From NCBI GenBank assembly GCA_018342105.1, contig JAFIRS010000999.1, forward strand, positions 372,001 to 436,000: 64,000 nucleotides of DNA, read 5' to 3'. The stretch is from Gonioctena quinquepunctata (lineage: Eukaryota > Arthropoda > Insecta > Coleoptera > Chrysomelidae). Shown here piece after piece: positions 23,176-33,019 of the stretch. How positions within the stretch are numbered: position 1 is the first letter of the stretch; every line of letters starts with the position of its first letter. Under the pieces are notes generated by a model. That model did no database searches, was not told where the DNA came from, and was given only the letters and a program-made list of their open reading frames with translations. The position numbers were made by a program, and so were the translations under genes.

Positions 23176-23513
23176 TGAAAAAGATTTAGTATTGAGTGGA
23201 GTGAATACAAATAATACCAGTATAGTTAGACATCATTTGATGGTATTTGTAAAATCCTTCTATTGGATTTACTAGAGTGTTTCTTTAATAAAAGTTACTG
23301 TGAGGTTCGACAAACACTTGGGTTTTTGGAGTGGTGTGTGAATTCATAACACTCTGTATATACTCAGGCTTCAACAATAAATGATATGGCATTGCAATGG
23401 TAGCACTTGGGTCGCAGGCCTCCAGCTAGGCATTTGTGAGATGGGAGTGTCCGATTTTCAGATCTTGGGAAATCCACTCTTTAATATCTGGTTTTATATT
23501 ATTCAACTTGGTC

Positions 23514-23955
23514 GAATGGAATGGAATGGAATGGAAGGAACGGAACGGAACGGAACGGAACGGAACGGAACGGAACGGAACGGAACGGAACGGAACGGAA
23601 CGGAACGGAACGGAACGGAACGGAACGGAACGGAACGGAACGGAACGGAACGGAACGGAACAGGAACGAACGGAACGGAACGGAACGGAACGGAACGGAA
23701 CGGAACGGAAACGGAACGGAACGGAACGGAACGAACGCGAACGGAACGGAACGGAACGGAACGGAAGACGGAACGGAACAAGGAAAACGGAACGGAACGG
23801 AACGGAACGGAACGGAACGGAAGGGAACGGAAGGGAACGGAAGGGAACGGAACGGAACGGAAGGAACGGAAGGAACGGAAGGAACGGAAGGAACGGAACG
23901 GAACGGAAGGAACGGAAGGAACGGAAGGAACGGAACGGAACGGAACGGAATGGAA
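23514..23955. repeat. (GGAAC)n pentamer satellite
   Basis: About 440 bases of GGAAC repeat, beginning and ending with GGAAT variants and carrying AGGAAC or GGAAGGAAC variants in the right half. All six frames stay open, giving spurious ERNGT- or SVPFR-type proteins of 180-230 codons. Its right edge lies immediately after the end of a LINE ORF (WQDRF), so it may have grown from that LINE's terminal sequence. Confidence 0.95.
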
Positions 23956-23957
23956 TC

Positions 23958-24536
23958 TGTCTTGCCATGCTTTGTTGTTTATCTCTTCAATGGCTATTCT
24001 AATGTCCAGAGATGGTATAGGGATGCCTTCATCTTCTGGAAAGAGAGTTGCATGTTTTACTCCCATTGCCTAGGATGTTACAGTGGTTGGGAATCCAAAG
24101 GAAAGTACATTTATTTTCCGTTTAGTGAGTAATTCCAGAATTTTCAGGCTATAGAGGGATTTTTTCAATTTGATTGTTAGTGATTGGATGGCACTCAAGG
24201 AGTCGGAATAGATTACACAGCTATATGAATGGGAAAAAGACAAAAATAAAAGAACTCGCCATATAGCGTACCATTCTCCGTTGAAAATTGTGTAGTAGGA
24301 GTTCAAGGCCCAACTATATTCCTTTTTCTCTATCACCATTGCGGCGCCGACTCCGTCTTTCATTTTCGATCCATCTATGTAGATAATGAGGCTATTGTAA
24401 AAAGTTGCTAGTTTCGATCTGAATAAAACCCTGTAGAACGAGACTGATGTCTCATATTTTTTCCATGGGGATGAGCTGAGGTTCATTTTTTTTATTGCTT
24501 CATCAACCCTGAACTGGTATGTTGATATCCAGGCTA
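23958..24536 (-). pseudogene. RNase H domain of I-like LINE
   Basis: The minus-strand frame 24070-24486 has the RNase H1 order: LIIYIDGSKMKDGVGAAMV (first Asp), FNGEWYAIW (Glu) and VIYSDSLSAIQSL (third acidic residue). Degraded sequence downstream ends PIPSLDIRIAIEEIN...WQDRF, where the GGAAC array starts. Upstream WISTYQFRVDEAIKK connects toward the reverse transcriptase, but the piggyBac element (24540-26873) separates them. An RNase H following the RT places the LINE in the I-like group. Confidence 0.75.
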
Positions 24537-24898
24537 CACAACTGGTATCCTTGGGTCAATTTTGACCCAGCCCTAATTTAAGAGGGGAGGTTAAACTTTT
24601 CCTGACCAATTGTATTGAAATTTGTTATTTTAGAGAAAACAAACCTTCAAATGAAATAAACTCGGAATTTATTCAAATTTTCATACATAAACACGAACAT
24701 AAAGAATAAACATGAAAAAAAAAACATCGTTCACATTTTTACTCAAATGATTTTTCTTTTGTCATAAACACGAATAAATTATGTGGGATTAGAAAAAACA
24801 TGACATAAACAAACTCGGACAATGAAAAAAACATTACAAAAATGCCAAAGAAAAATTCTAACGAGAGCTTTTCAGGAACCAATAAGGAGACTATAAAA

Positions 24899-26645
24899 CT
24901 AACTATGTAAATCTTTACATTCATTACAAAAATTTTGTTGATGCAAATGATGCTTACAAAACGTTTTCTTGCATGTTGTACAATATGTAGAATATTTTTT
25001 GTCAATTGTAGATGGACACTCTTTACATCGTCGTCTTTTCAGTGGCGGCTCGTCTCGCTCGACTACGGGCTCTTGAATTTTTAGAAAGTTTTTAATTTTT
25101 TGCTGTAACTCCCTAGGTAGATGTTGATTTTCATATCGTCGTCTCATATGTTCCTCAATTGAATACAGGCCCAAGTTTTTAATGAATGATTTTCATTCAT
25201 TTTCAAATTTCTAACCGCAAAGTTCGACAAAACATGACTGTTCATACCGGTTATATTCAATAATGCATAAAATATTGCAAGTGGCCATCGCCTGGTTCTG
25301 CGATTACATGAAAACACTGCACATTTTTTATCACTCCACTTTTTGTTGAATTATAAAAGTCAATAATTTCTGGCTTCCTTGTGTGGTCATTTATCGTTGA
25401 CTTGTCGTGGTGTAAAGTCGAAACCAGTAACGCTTTCGTTTTTTTTGGGACATAGGATACTAAGGTATTATCTCGGGTGAATCCAAATAATGACGAATTC
25501 ACTTCACGCCGTCGATTACTCAAAAATTCTTCAGGAATTTTCCGCTTGTTTCTTCTAATGGTGCCAACATACGTCAGTTTATGTTTTTTCAGTTCTTGTA
25601 GGAGTTCCAGGGATGTGAACCAGTTGTCGCCTGTGACGTTTCTATTGCTTCCTGCTATAGGTGATATCAGCTCCGAAACAGTCAGCGTAGGTATAGAAAG
25701 ATGTCTAGGATCCACAACGTGTGGATTTTTGCCCGTGTAGACAAACGCGTTTAGCAGATAGTGTGTTTTTGAATCACAGAGGCATAAACTTTTTAGACCA
25801 TATCGTTTTGGCTTACTTTTTATATATACACGGAAGCCACATTTGCCTCTGAACCCCACCAACATTTCATCAATAGTCCCTTACCTGTCGGCATTATAAT
25901 TACTTTTGCAGTTTTCTATAAAGCTCTGGGAAATTTCTTATATCGGAGCTAATTCATCACCTCCAGCTTTCCTAGCTTCCCTTGTATTAGGATCATCGAA
26001 ACGTATTACCGTGAGTGGGAAAAGGAATCTTTCCGAAGACATCGTAGGTCTGAAGATATCTCGGCTCGTGCCATCAGTAGCCCACAAATTTTCTGCATCT
26101 TCGTGGGCTGATTTGAAAATCCCAGATAGATACAACAAGCCCAACAAGGCTTTTATTTCAACTTTGTCTGTATGATCTACAAAGGTAGAAGTACCTCCAT
26201 ACTTGTGAGATTCGTCGGTTATTTTACGATTAGTGTGCTCTACAATTATATCAAGTATATTGTCAGTCACCAAGAGAGACCATGCTCCATAAGGTGTAGT
26301 GGGTAAATTGTTAGCAGCAGGTCCGTTCAGCCATGGAAGTTGAAGAATTATGTTTTCAGCTTTTGTTCTAGTACTTGCAGGAGGACTCTTGGACCACTTA
26401 TATCTATTCTTCTTGCCATAAAAGCATTTCTTTTTATCTTCGGATAGTTGATCATCACCATCATCATCATGTTCTGATTCTGATTCAGTCTCACTTTCGA
26501 CACTCTGAATAATGATATCACTAAAATTACTGTCACTCTCTTGAAACTCGGTTTGCAGTGGCGCTTTGTTGTCACTGGATTCAGATAGATTGTTTATTAT
26601 GTCTTCCAACTCGGCGTCAGTTAGATAACGTGTCATTTTGAACAC
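24899..26645 (-). pseudogene. piggyBac transposase (DDE, Cys-rich tail), broken
   Basis: It starts MFKMTRYLTDAELEDIIN with the usual acidic N-terminus. The catalytic core includes CDSKTHYLLNAFVYTGK (first Asp) and GDNWFTSLELL (second Asp). The region expected to hold the third Asp (NSTKSGV...) sits at a frameshift near 25320, after which RRTRRWPLAIFYALLNITG continues in another frame. A second frameshift near 25200 leads to GLYSIEEHMRRRYEN and the zinc-binding tail CKECPSTID...CTTCKKTFCKHH (ending 24899). Two in-frame TAA stops lie at 25938-25940 and 25881-25883. At least four lesions, so it is inactive. Confidence 0.85.
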
Positions 26646-26670
26646 GAGACACTATTTCGAACAGGGCACA

Positions 26671-26702
26671 CAACTAGTATCGTTGGGTCAAATTTGACCC
26701 AA
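26671..26702 (+). repeat. Internal direct copy of piggyBac left end
   Basis: CAACTAGTATCGTTGGGTCA... matches the left terminal repeat in the same orientation, 26 bases upstream of the transposase start codon. Together with the right end (26844-26873) it would bound a 203-bp unit that itself looks like a short piggyBac-type MITE. The TTGGGTCAAATTTGACCCAA core is a perfect palindrome. Confidence 0.75.
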
Positions 26703-26873
26703 ACGGTGCGTAATGGGCAGAGAGCAAACGGCAACTGACGCGTGAACACTACAATCGCAAGTACGTCAAACCCTCGAGGAATACCTGCAGTCTCGAAAAT
26801 GTATTGCGTTTAGTTATCTAAATATATGCTCCCAAAAACGCTAGGGGTCAAAAGTGACCCAACAATACCAGTT

Positions 26874-28860
26874 CAAGGTCAAACGTCGGCCCATTTCTGC
26901 GAACATGACTAAACACCGACGCCGGTAAGCACACTTCCCCCAACCGGAAATTTTGTCGAATCCTCTGTTGTTTCAGAGGTAGGGTTCTTCAACGAGCTCA
27001 ACATCTATGAACTCGCGACCGTCATCTTAACGTCTCCTCCGAAGGACGGCATATCTAACGTCTTATCTCGTGCTTGTTGATTGAAGACGCCTGAAGCTAC
27101 TACGCTACAGTTGTTTGGGCATTCCACTCGCATCTTCCCTGTCAGGTGGTCACTAATTCAAGTACTATCACTCATTATTGTGTACTCATTAATCGAGTAT
27201 TTGTTACAGGCTTCCGGGTAACGAATTTGTCCTAGTCTGGATACTGTCGGTCTGTTGGAGTATTCATTAACGACCAAAAAATGATCGAAGAGAGTTGGTC
27301 GGGAGATAGTTTGGGATGATTATGAGATAGTTTGAAAATCACTTATCAGATTTAGACGAAGGATGGAAGTTATGCATAGTAATGCAGCTGCCAGGCTAGT
27401 TCGAAAAGCCTCTGTAGTCAATCTGAGGGCTGATAGTTGGAGACTATTCAGTTGGTTCAGTCTCGAAGCTTCGAATTGTATACTATCACTCCATAGTCTA
27501 GTCGACTTTGACTAAGCTACATATAGAGGATCAGAAGGATTTCCTTGTCTGACCCCATTTAATATTTGCCATACATCGATTATGTTCAAAGCTCTCTGGC
27601 ATTTTGCCATCAATTCTGTCCAATGGAGTTTTTTTGTCAAAGAAGATGCCTACATACATACTTTGACGCTTATTGGATGTCCCTGAATGGAAAGTTCAGG
27701 TTCTCGATGTTCTAATCTCAGTATACAGAAGTGGATACAATTGGGATTTTCTTTCGAAAATAGAAAACCTCGTTGTTTTCATGATAGGTCCAAGAAGTCG
27801 ATTTCATTATTCAGATGTCCGTTTATCACATCCAGAGATTTGTGTCTGTAGAAGACAATCAAGTCATCAACATAGAGGATTTTCTCAACATTATTTTCTC
27901 TGCTTTCAAGGAGGAAATTTATGCCTATTAGAATAGAGTTACGCTAAGAACAGAGCCTTGTGGGGTTCGAGTACCCTGATGGCAGACTCTATGGATCCCA
28001 AGCGGACAAGAAAAGACCGATCATCCCAAAATCCTTGTATGAAATTCGGCATTTTACCTCTGAGTCCCCAAATTTGCAGTTGTTTCATGGGGGAATATCG
28101 CCATGTTCTGTCATAGGCTTTCTGAAGGTCGAAACTGACTGATACCAAAGATTCATCTCATTCTCAAGGTAAACTAGAGCGTCAGTTGTAGAGTGTTTGC
28201 TTCGACAGCCAACTTGAAGTTCTGACAAAAGGGAGTTAGATTACATCCACCAGGGAAGTCTTATTTTGACAATCTTCTCAAATTCCTTTCCCATAGACCT
28301 TGTGATTGAGATAAGGCGGTAGTTATTTGGGTACAGAGGGGATTTCCCTTGATTCAGGACTGATATGATTGTGGCAACTTTCCATTGTTTCGAATATATT
28401 CCTGAATTTCATATAGAGTTGAATAATCTCAGAAGTTTATTTCTCATTCAGAGGTAAATTTTTGAGCATGCAATATAAAATATTAACTTGGCCTGCTGCT
28501 GTTTCCGAACTATTTTCGAAAGAAAATTCTAACTCGGCTATTGTTATAGTGCAATTATAGTTGAAATTTATTTGAGTATTGGAGTTAAGAATGTGTTTCA
28601 CCCCATATGTTTCCATATGTCAAAAGGGGGGTCATAATTGAATGATTGACGAGTGATTTGTACACCTCCACAGGATCTGTTATCATCTCATTATCACACA
28701 TCGGAGCTTCTGGAGTATCGAAGGTGTTTTTGCCAGCGATTATTCTGATTTTTCTCCAAGTCCAACCTCAGGAATTATTGAAGATACGTATTTTTTTCAC
28801 GAGACCTCTTTTGATTGGGTAATGAGCTCTCTTGCGAAGACTCTAGCTTCCTTGAAATTG
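26874..28860 (-). pseudogene. I-like LINE reverse transcriptase
   Basis: On the minus strand the RT motifs run VSFDLQKAYDRTWRYS (first Asp), WGLRGKMPNFIQGF, DDRSFLVRLGSIESAI, a QGSVLSV-type stretch partly lost, and LYVDDLIVFYRH (catalytic YVDD near 27870-27845). Thumb remnants lie toward 27400. AYDRTWR and the later RNase H suggest the I clade. Many stops and frameshifts. The 5' end joins the endonuclease part at 28862-29225. Confidence 0.75.
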
Positions 28861-28861
28861 A

Positions 28862-29225
28862 TCAGATTGTTACGAGTTGACCATTTGTTGAATGAATTGT
28901 ACGCCTGTTTTCTTCCTGATCTCTGATATCCTCGTTCCACCACGGAACTGGTCGGTGAGATTTGGTTGGCTTTGAAATTGGAATAATAGCTTCAGCAGCA
29001 TCTATTTCGGCATTGGTGATAATATCTACAGCATTTTCAATGTTATCTGGGAGGTTAGGGATACTGATCATTTTGAAGTATTTGTTCCAGTTGGCTTTCT
29101 TCGGAAGTCATCATTCCTTTATCGGGAATGTTCTCAGGAGGCTATCTGCACGAATGATAATTGGAAAGTGGTAACTTGAGCAGAGGTCATTTGAGGTATC
29201 CCATGGTGATCTCGGGGCCAGGTGG
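28862..29225 (-). pseudogene. I-like LINE endonuclease C-terminus
   Basis: Minus-strand reading gives SYHFPIIIRADS (endonuclease SDHxPI box with S/Y change), KANWNKYFKMISIPNL, an ALTEMISEE-like helix (DIITNAEIDAAEAIIPIS) and PVPWWNEDIRD. The VPWWN box closes the AP-endonuclease-to-RT linker in I and jockey LINEs. Sequence upstream of 29225 on this strand is AT-rich and no longer coding, so the element is 5' truncated or broken here. Confidence 0.7.
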
Positions 29226-29239
29226 GGAAAACTTGAGCT

Positions 29240-29635
29240 GAGATCGAATTATATTTGAAAAAAAAAATCTTAAGAAATTTTTTAATTGTTTATAATCGCT
29301 TTTTTCATCATTTAAATAATAAATTTAGAATTATTTTTTCTTTGAAATCCGTCATTGATTATTATCTACATAATCATTTCCTTTCAATAATGTTAAGGTT
29401 TATCAATTTGACAATTAGTTACAAACAAACTCTGATTAAATATAATTTTTTTCAAATGGTACTAAAAATAACAAAATTTGGTAATTTTTGTACAAAATTC
29501 TATAAAAAAAATGTTTCAACCGTTTGTCGAATATGGTTGTTTTTGTTGTTATTTCGTGTACCATTGAACAAATCAGAGTTTGTAAATAAATGTTAAATTG
29601 ATAAAAAATCACATTATCGATAGATTTTTTTTTAT
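29240..29635. other. Very AT-rich spacer
   Basis: About 350 bases of exceptionally AT-rich DNA with a 113-codon plus-strand frame (29255-29596) of Phe/Ile/Lys/Asn-rich composition. This is what chance open frames look like in such sequence. No motif is recognised. Confidence 0.4.
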
Positions 29636-29639
29636 TGGG

Positions 29640-29925
29640 TAGAGAATAACCAGTAACCGTCGTAACCGTCGATTAAGGCCCCACCACCTTGCCGTTGACC
29701 CCCATCCAAATGAGGTCGGTTGTGGAGGCCCTGTCTATCTTTTCCAAGAATCAGGGTTCAGATCCTGCGAGGGGGTAAGCCTATCAGGACCACGGCCGAC
29801 CCTTAAGGATGAGTTTGCTTTTTCCTCCCGGTTGCATCCTTAGCTGGGTTAAGTGGTGACGCCACTCACCAAGGTCAATCTGGTGTTGGTCGACCTACCC
29901 TGCTCATTACTTCTTGAAATTATTA
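29640..29925. other. GC-rich island, possible LINE UTR remnant
   Basis: A sharply bounded block near 50% GC inside AT-rich DNA. It contains GGCCCCACCACCTTGCC, GGTGACGCCACTCACCAAGG and GGTCAATCTGGTGTTGGTCG. Short inverted motifs (GTGGTGACGCCAC) are visible. The composition resembles untranslated regions of some GC-rich LINEs, but no coding part is attached. It lies upstream of the minus-strand I-like LINE. Confidence 0.35.
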
Positions 29926-30234
29926 CAGACAAACGGTTTATTTTTACTATAAATTCGTTGTTATATTGAGTGAATTTTAGGGAGGCAGTTGAATTTAGTG
30001 AACATTCACTCATCGATCAGTTTGCTATAGAGGGTCTGTGTGATCCTAACATCTTTTTTTGTGCCTCGTAAGGAAGCGAACTCACAGAGAAACAAGAAAA
30101 CGAATTATCATTGTATTGTCATCCAGTTTTGAGCTATTTCCGAAGTTCCGAATCTCTAGCTCATCGGAAAGCTAGTTTGAAACTGATTGCAAGATTTTTA
30201 CCGGACAAACAGACATTAAAGCAATCTAATATAG

Positions 30235-30505
30235 ACGTGGTAATGAAATGAATGATGGAAAACTTCTTTAAAGACAACTTTTATTCAAATGCACTAAAAA
30301 GTTAAAAATAATTGCTTTGGATGTGTGACGTAGGTTATTCCGTGAGTTATAGATTCAGAAGGTTGTCGCGCAAAATTTTCAGTTCGCATACAAAAGCGAC
30401 AAGTTTTTAAATCTATAACTCACAGAATAACCTACGTCACACATCCAAAGTATTTATTTTTTACTTTTGAGTGCATTTTAATAAAAGCTTGTCTTTAAAA
30501 ATGTG
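30235..30505. mobile_element. MITE, short palindrome
   Basis: TTTGGATGTGTGACGTAGGTTATTC and onward (left arm) is repeated inverted as GAATAACCTACGTCACACATCC at about 30423. Flanking AAAGACAAGCTTTTAT-type sequence is also inverted. The centre is near 30380, with TTGTCGCGC near it. GTCGCGCG-type and AAGTTTAAG-type features echo the MITE at 6215-6690. Confidence 0.75.
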
Positions 30506-30544
30506 TTTCATTAATTATTTTATTTTGTGCTTTTTACTACTTAA

Positions 30545-30870
30545 GTACGCCTTAATCTATGCATTTTTGTTAATGCATCGTTATTATAAGGCCTTTCTCC
30601 TGTGAGTTCTGAGATATCTAGTCCATCAATGAGGAGACCATCTGAAGATTAACTCCTACGCCATCTTGGAGTTGCCATCTTCAATTTATGAATTTCAACT
30701 AAAAATCAATAATCTTCGACTATATTCATAATCTCTGACCCCAAAATCCCCGACATAACAATTTTGAATCAAATCGGGCCATAATTACAAAACTCGTCCG
30801 TCATCTTGAATTTCTGAATTTCGACAGAAAATTCACAATCTCCGTCACCGAAAACCCCCACATACCATAA
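30545..30870. repeat. Partial copy of the 117-bp tandem family
   Basis: Begins CGCCTTAATCTATGCATTT, as at about 6690. It then has GCCATCTTGGAGTTGCCATC and GGCCATAATTACAAAACTCG, matching 1.5-2 units of the 6750-7545 array. The shared order MITE, then CGCCTTAATCT, then array in both places points to one composite family. Confidence 0.65.
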
Positions 30871-31074
30871 ACATTTACAGTATAAACTTTCTTTTTTCGT
30901 CGGTTTCATTTTTTGTTGAAAAGTTTTCATTGAAATGAGCAGGTTTTTCTTCAGAAGTTAATTTTGCGGCTTTTTTTCTTCAAAAGCACCTTTCTAACTA
31001 GTAAATAAATATTTATTTTCGATTTTCTCGAAATCCGTTTTGGTAAACTACGATTGTTTTTCCCCTGTGCCCTT

Positions 31075-32175
31075 CATATAATTATATAATAATAATTTAT
31101 TGCAAAAAAATACAATTATTAGCATACATATAAATACAGATCAATATTTGCAATATGAAAAGAAAAGCATTTAGGTACTCTCAGGTACCTTTCTATGGTA
31201 TTTATACAATCAAAATTACAAAATGAATACAAGATTATGCAAAAGTGCACTAAATTAATTATAGTTATGATTTCTATATAGCTAATACTCTAGTTAAATT
31301 CCAATTAGAAGTACGTTCAGTAGAATATAGAAGAAAATGATAACTTTCAATAAATATTTGCAACACAAAAATACCATTTAGGCGCTTCAAAGGACCTGTC
31401 TAAGGTATTTTTCTTATTGCAGAATTTATGCATACTATACAGACATTTGAGTTCAGATGAATTGAGGCCATCACATTCATTCAGAGCCATTTGGATGGAA
31501 AAAAGGCATATTGAAAGCTTCAAATAATTAGGAATTAAAAAACAATCAATATATCAATATTCTAAGCAGGAACAATGATGTCATTAAAAAATGTCCGTTC
31601 TGTAGTGCTATCCATTTCTTCATTTTTTTCTTGAACAGGTGTTTGAGGCTTTCTGATTTGATGTTTTCAGGAATTTTATTGAATATACTTGGAGCTAGGT
31701 AAGTGAATGATGTTTCGCCGATAGCTTCATTTATTCTGGGCAATATGGCGGCTGATGCAATGCTGGATCTTGTTCAATATATATGTTCGGATTTTTTTAT
31801 ATATTTTTGTCTTTTTGAAAGGTAAAGACTAATATTGTCCTTGTATAAATCTGTCTGATATCGAGTAATTTAAGTTCCTTGAACAATAGATTAGAAGAGT
31901 ATTGAGTTGGTCTAAAGGACATGATTTTGAGAACCCTTTTTCGGATAACTTTTTTCTAATGCCACACCAACCAATTATACCGTAACTCGAAAGAGGATTC
32001 ACAAGTGGAAAGTATATTGTTCTCAATTTGTCCAAGTCTAGTATCTGCCGGCATTCATAAAATGTATATGGAATTGATCTAATTTAATTTTTAAATTTCT
32101 CTACGTGTATATCCCATCTCAAAAATGAATCTGAATGAATTCCGAAATATTTTGTGACCGAGGATGAACTCAACA
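31075..32175 (-). pseudogene. LINE 3' half: RT C-terminus and UTR
   Basis: Minus-strand order: SSSSVTKYFGIHSDSFLRW (the KYLGI..D box), KLRTIYFPLVNPLSSYGII followed by GWCGIRKK (YGIIGWGG box), then INEAIGETSFTYLAPSIFN and KIPENIKSESLKHLFKKKM near the C-terminus. The UTR (31075-31540) contains two direct copies of an ATTTGCAA...CATTTAGGY...GGTA block (31140 and 31345) and ends at AATAAATTATTATTA near 31085. Stops and shifts occur between the two main frames. The upstream RT is missing. Confidence 0.75.
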
Positions 32176-32201
32176 TTTTGTTTTTCATCTGAATATAGTT
32201 T

Positions 32202-32215
<14 letters not shown>

Positions 32216-32269
<54 letters not shown>
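32216..32269. repeat. (TA)n microsatellite
   Basis: TA tract between the LINE remnant and the minus-strand tRNA-like sequence. Confidence 0.95.
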
Positions 32270-32272
<3 letters not shown>

Positions 32273-32311
32273 AAAGAAAGAAAATTCTATTAAATTATAG
32301 AAAAAAAAACA

Positions 32312-32383
32312 TTTTCGAGCAGGATTCGATCCTGTGTCCTCTAGATCTCCAGTCATACGCTCTACCAACTGAGCTATCGAAGA
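32312..32383 (-). pseudogene. tRNA-Tyr-derived sequence (SINE-like)
   Basis: The minus strand starts TCTTCGATAGCTCAGTTGGT and ends GGATCGAATCCTGCTCGAAAA. It has an intact A box (TAGCTCAGTTGGTAGAGC) and B box (GGATCGAATCC), and the CTTCGA/TCGAA acceptor typical of insect tRNA-Tyr. The anticodon loop reads CTGGAGA where CTGTAGA is expected, so the anticodon would be GGA. One acceptor pair is mismatched. It is followed by A/T-rich tail and TA repeats. The 5' flank is shared with the copy at 32727. Confidence 0.7.
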
Positions 32384-32726
32384 CTCAAGACTCCTCTGCG
32401 ATTCAAAATACCAGTTTTTCCTAGAATTCAATGTTAGTTGTACGAAGGTGGATTGGATATCAGGAACTTATCAATGGCCATCAAGACCAATTTGACCTTT
32501 GCCTGACGTCGCCGTGGATTGACGGTTCCAGTCAAGGGTCAGGTGCTGATCTCTGACAACTGTATATATTTTGCCAAATATATTATTACCAATGAAAATT
32601 GCATTCCAAACACATTTTAAAGTTATAGAAAAAACCATCTTATGATTATATATTTGGCTGAAGCCCCAACACTCACAATAAATTCTAGAAAATGGTGGTA
32701 TATCGAATCGCAGACGGAGCCTTGTG

Positions 32727-32785
32727 CCTTCGATAGCTCAGTTTGTAGAGATCTAGAGGACGTAGGTTCAAATCTTGCTCGAATA
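32727..32785 (+). pseudogene. tRNA-Tyr-derived sequence, anticodon arm deleted
   Basis: Reads CCTTCGATAGCTCAGTTTGT then ...AGGTTCAAATCTTGCTCGAA. About 13 bases that would form the anticodon arm are missing, so it cannot be functional. The 5' flank (AATTCTAGAAAA..TGGTAT...GAATCGCAGA) matches that of the inverted copy at 32312-32383. The two therefore belong to one repeat with a leader, rather than being two independent tRNA genes. Confidence 0.7.
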
Positions 32786-32860
32786 TTTTTTATTTTATAA
32801 ATTTGTCCGAAATGCCACAATTTTCATTTTTTCATATTTTTCACGGACGCAATTTTTATT

Positions 32861-32861
<1 letters not shown>

Positions 32862-32935
<74 letters not shown>

Positions 32936-32948
32936 GAGAGTATTTTTT

Positions 32949-33013
<65 letters not shown>
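32862..33013. repeat. Two long (TA)n tracts
   Basis: TA tracts at about 32862-32932 and 32954-33013, separated by GAGGAGAGTATTTTTTGAC. They abut the left edge of the 335-bp satellite. Confidence 0.95.
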
Positions 33014-33016
<3 letters not shown>

Positions 33017-33019
33017 AAA

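Larger units (their letters stand above)
24540..26873 (-). mobile_element. piggyBac-like transposon, inactivated
   Basis: The ends match as inverted repeats: AACTGGTAT..TTGGGTCA.TTTTGACCC at 24540-24569 and its complement at about 26844-26873. Between them is a minus-strand piggyBac-type transposase with a C-terminal cysteine-rich domain. The element interrupts an I-like LINE on the same strand. A TTAA target duplication is not evident at either end. An extra copy of the left-end sequence, in the same orientation, lies at 26671-26702. Confidence 0.85.

Noticed and set aside
23381..24132. Overlapping 180-230-codon frames on both strands (ERNGT and SVPFR repeats)
   Set aside because: They are produced by the stop-free GGAAC pentamer array in all frames. 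Flanking residues come from unrelated DNA.
32312..32383. Functional tRNA gene (anticodon GGA)
   Set aside because: Body and acceptor are those of tRNA-Tyr with an altered anticodon loop and an acceptor mismatch. A second damaged copy with the same leader shows it is a repeat.
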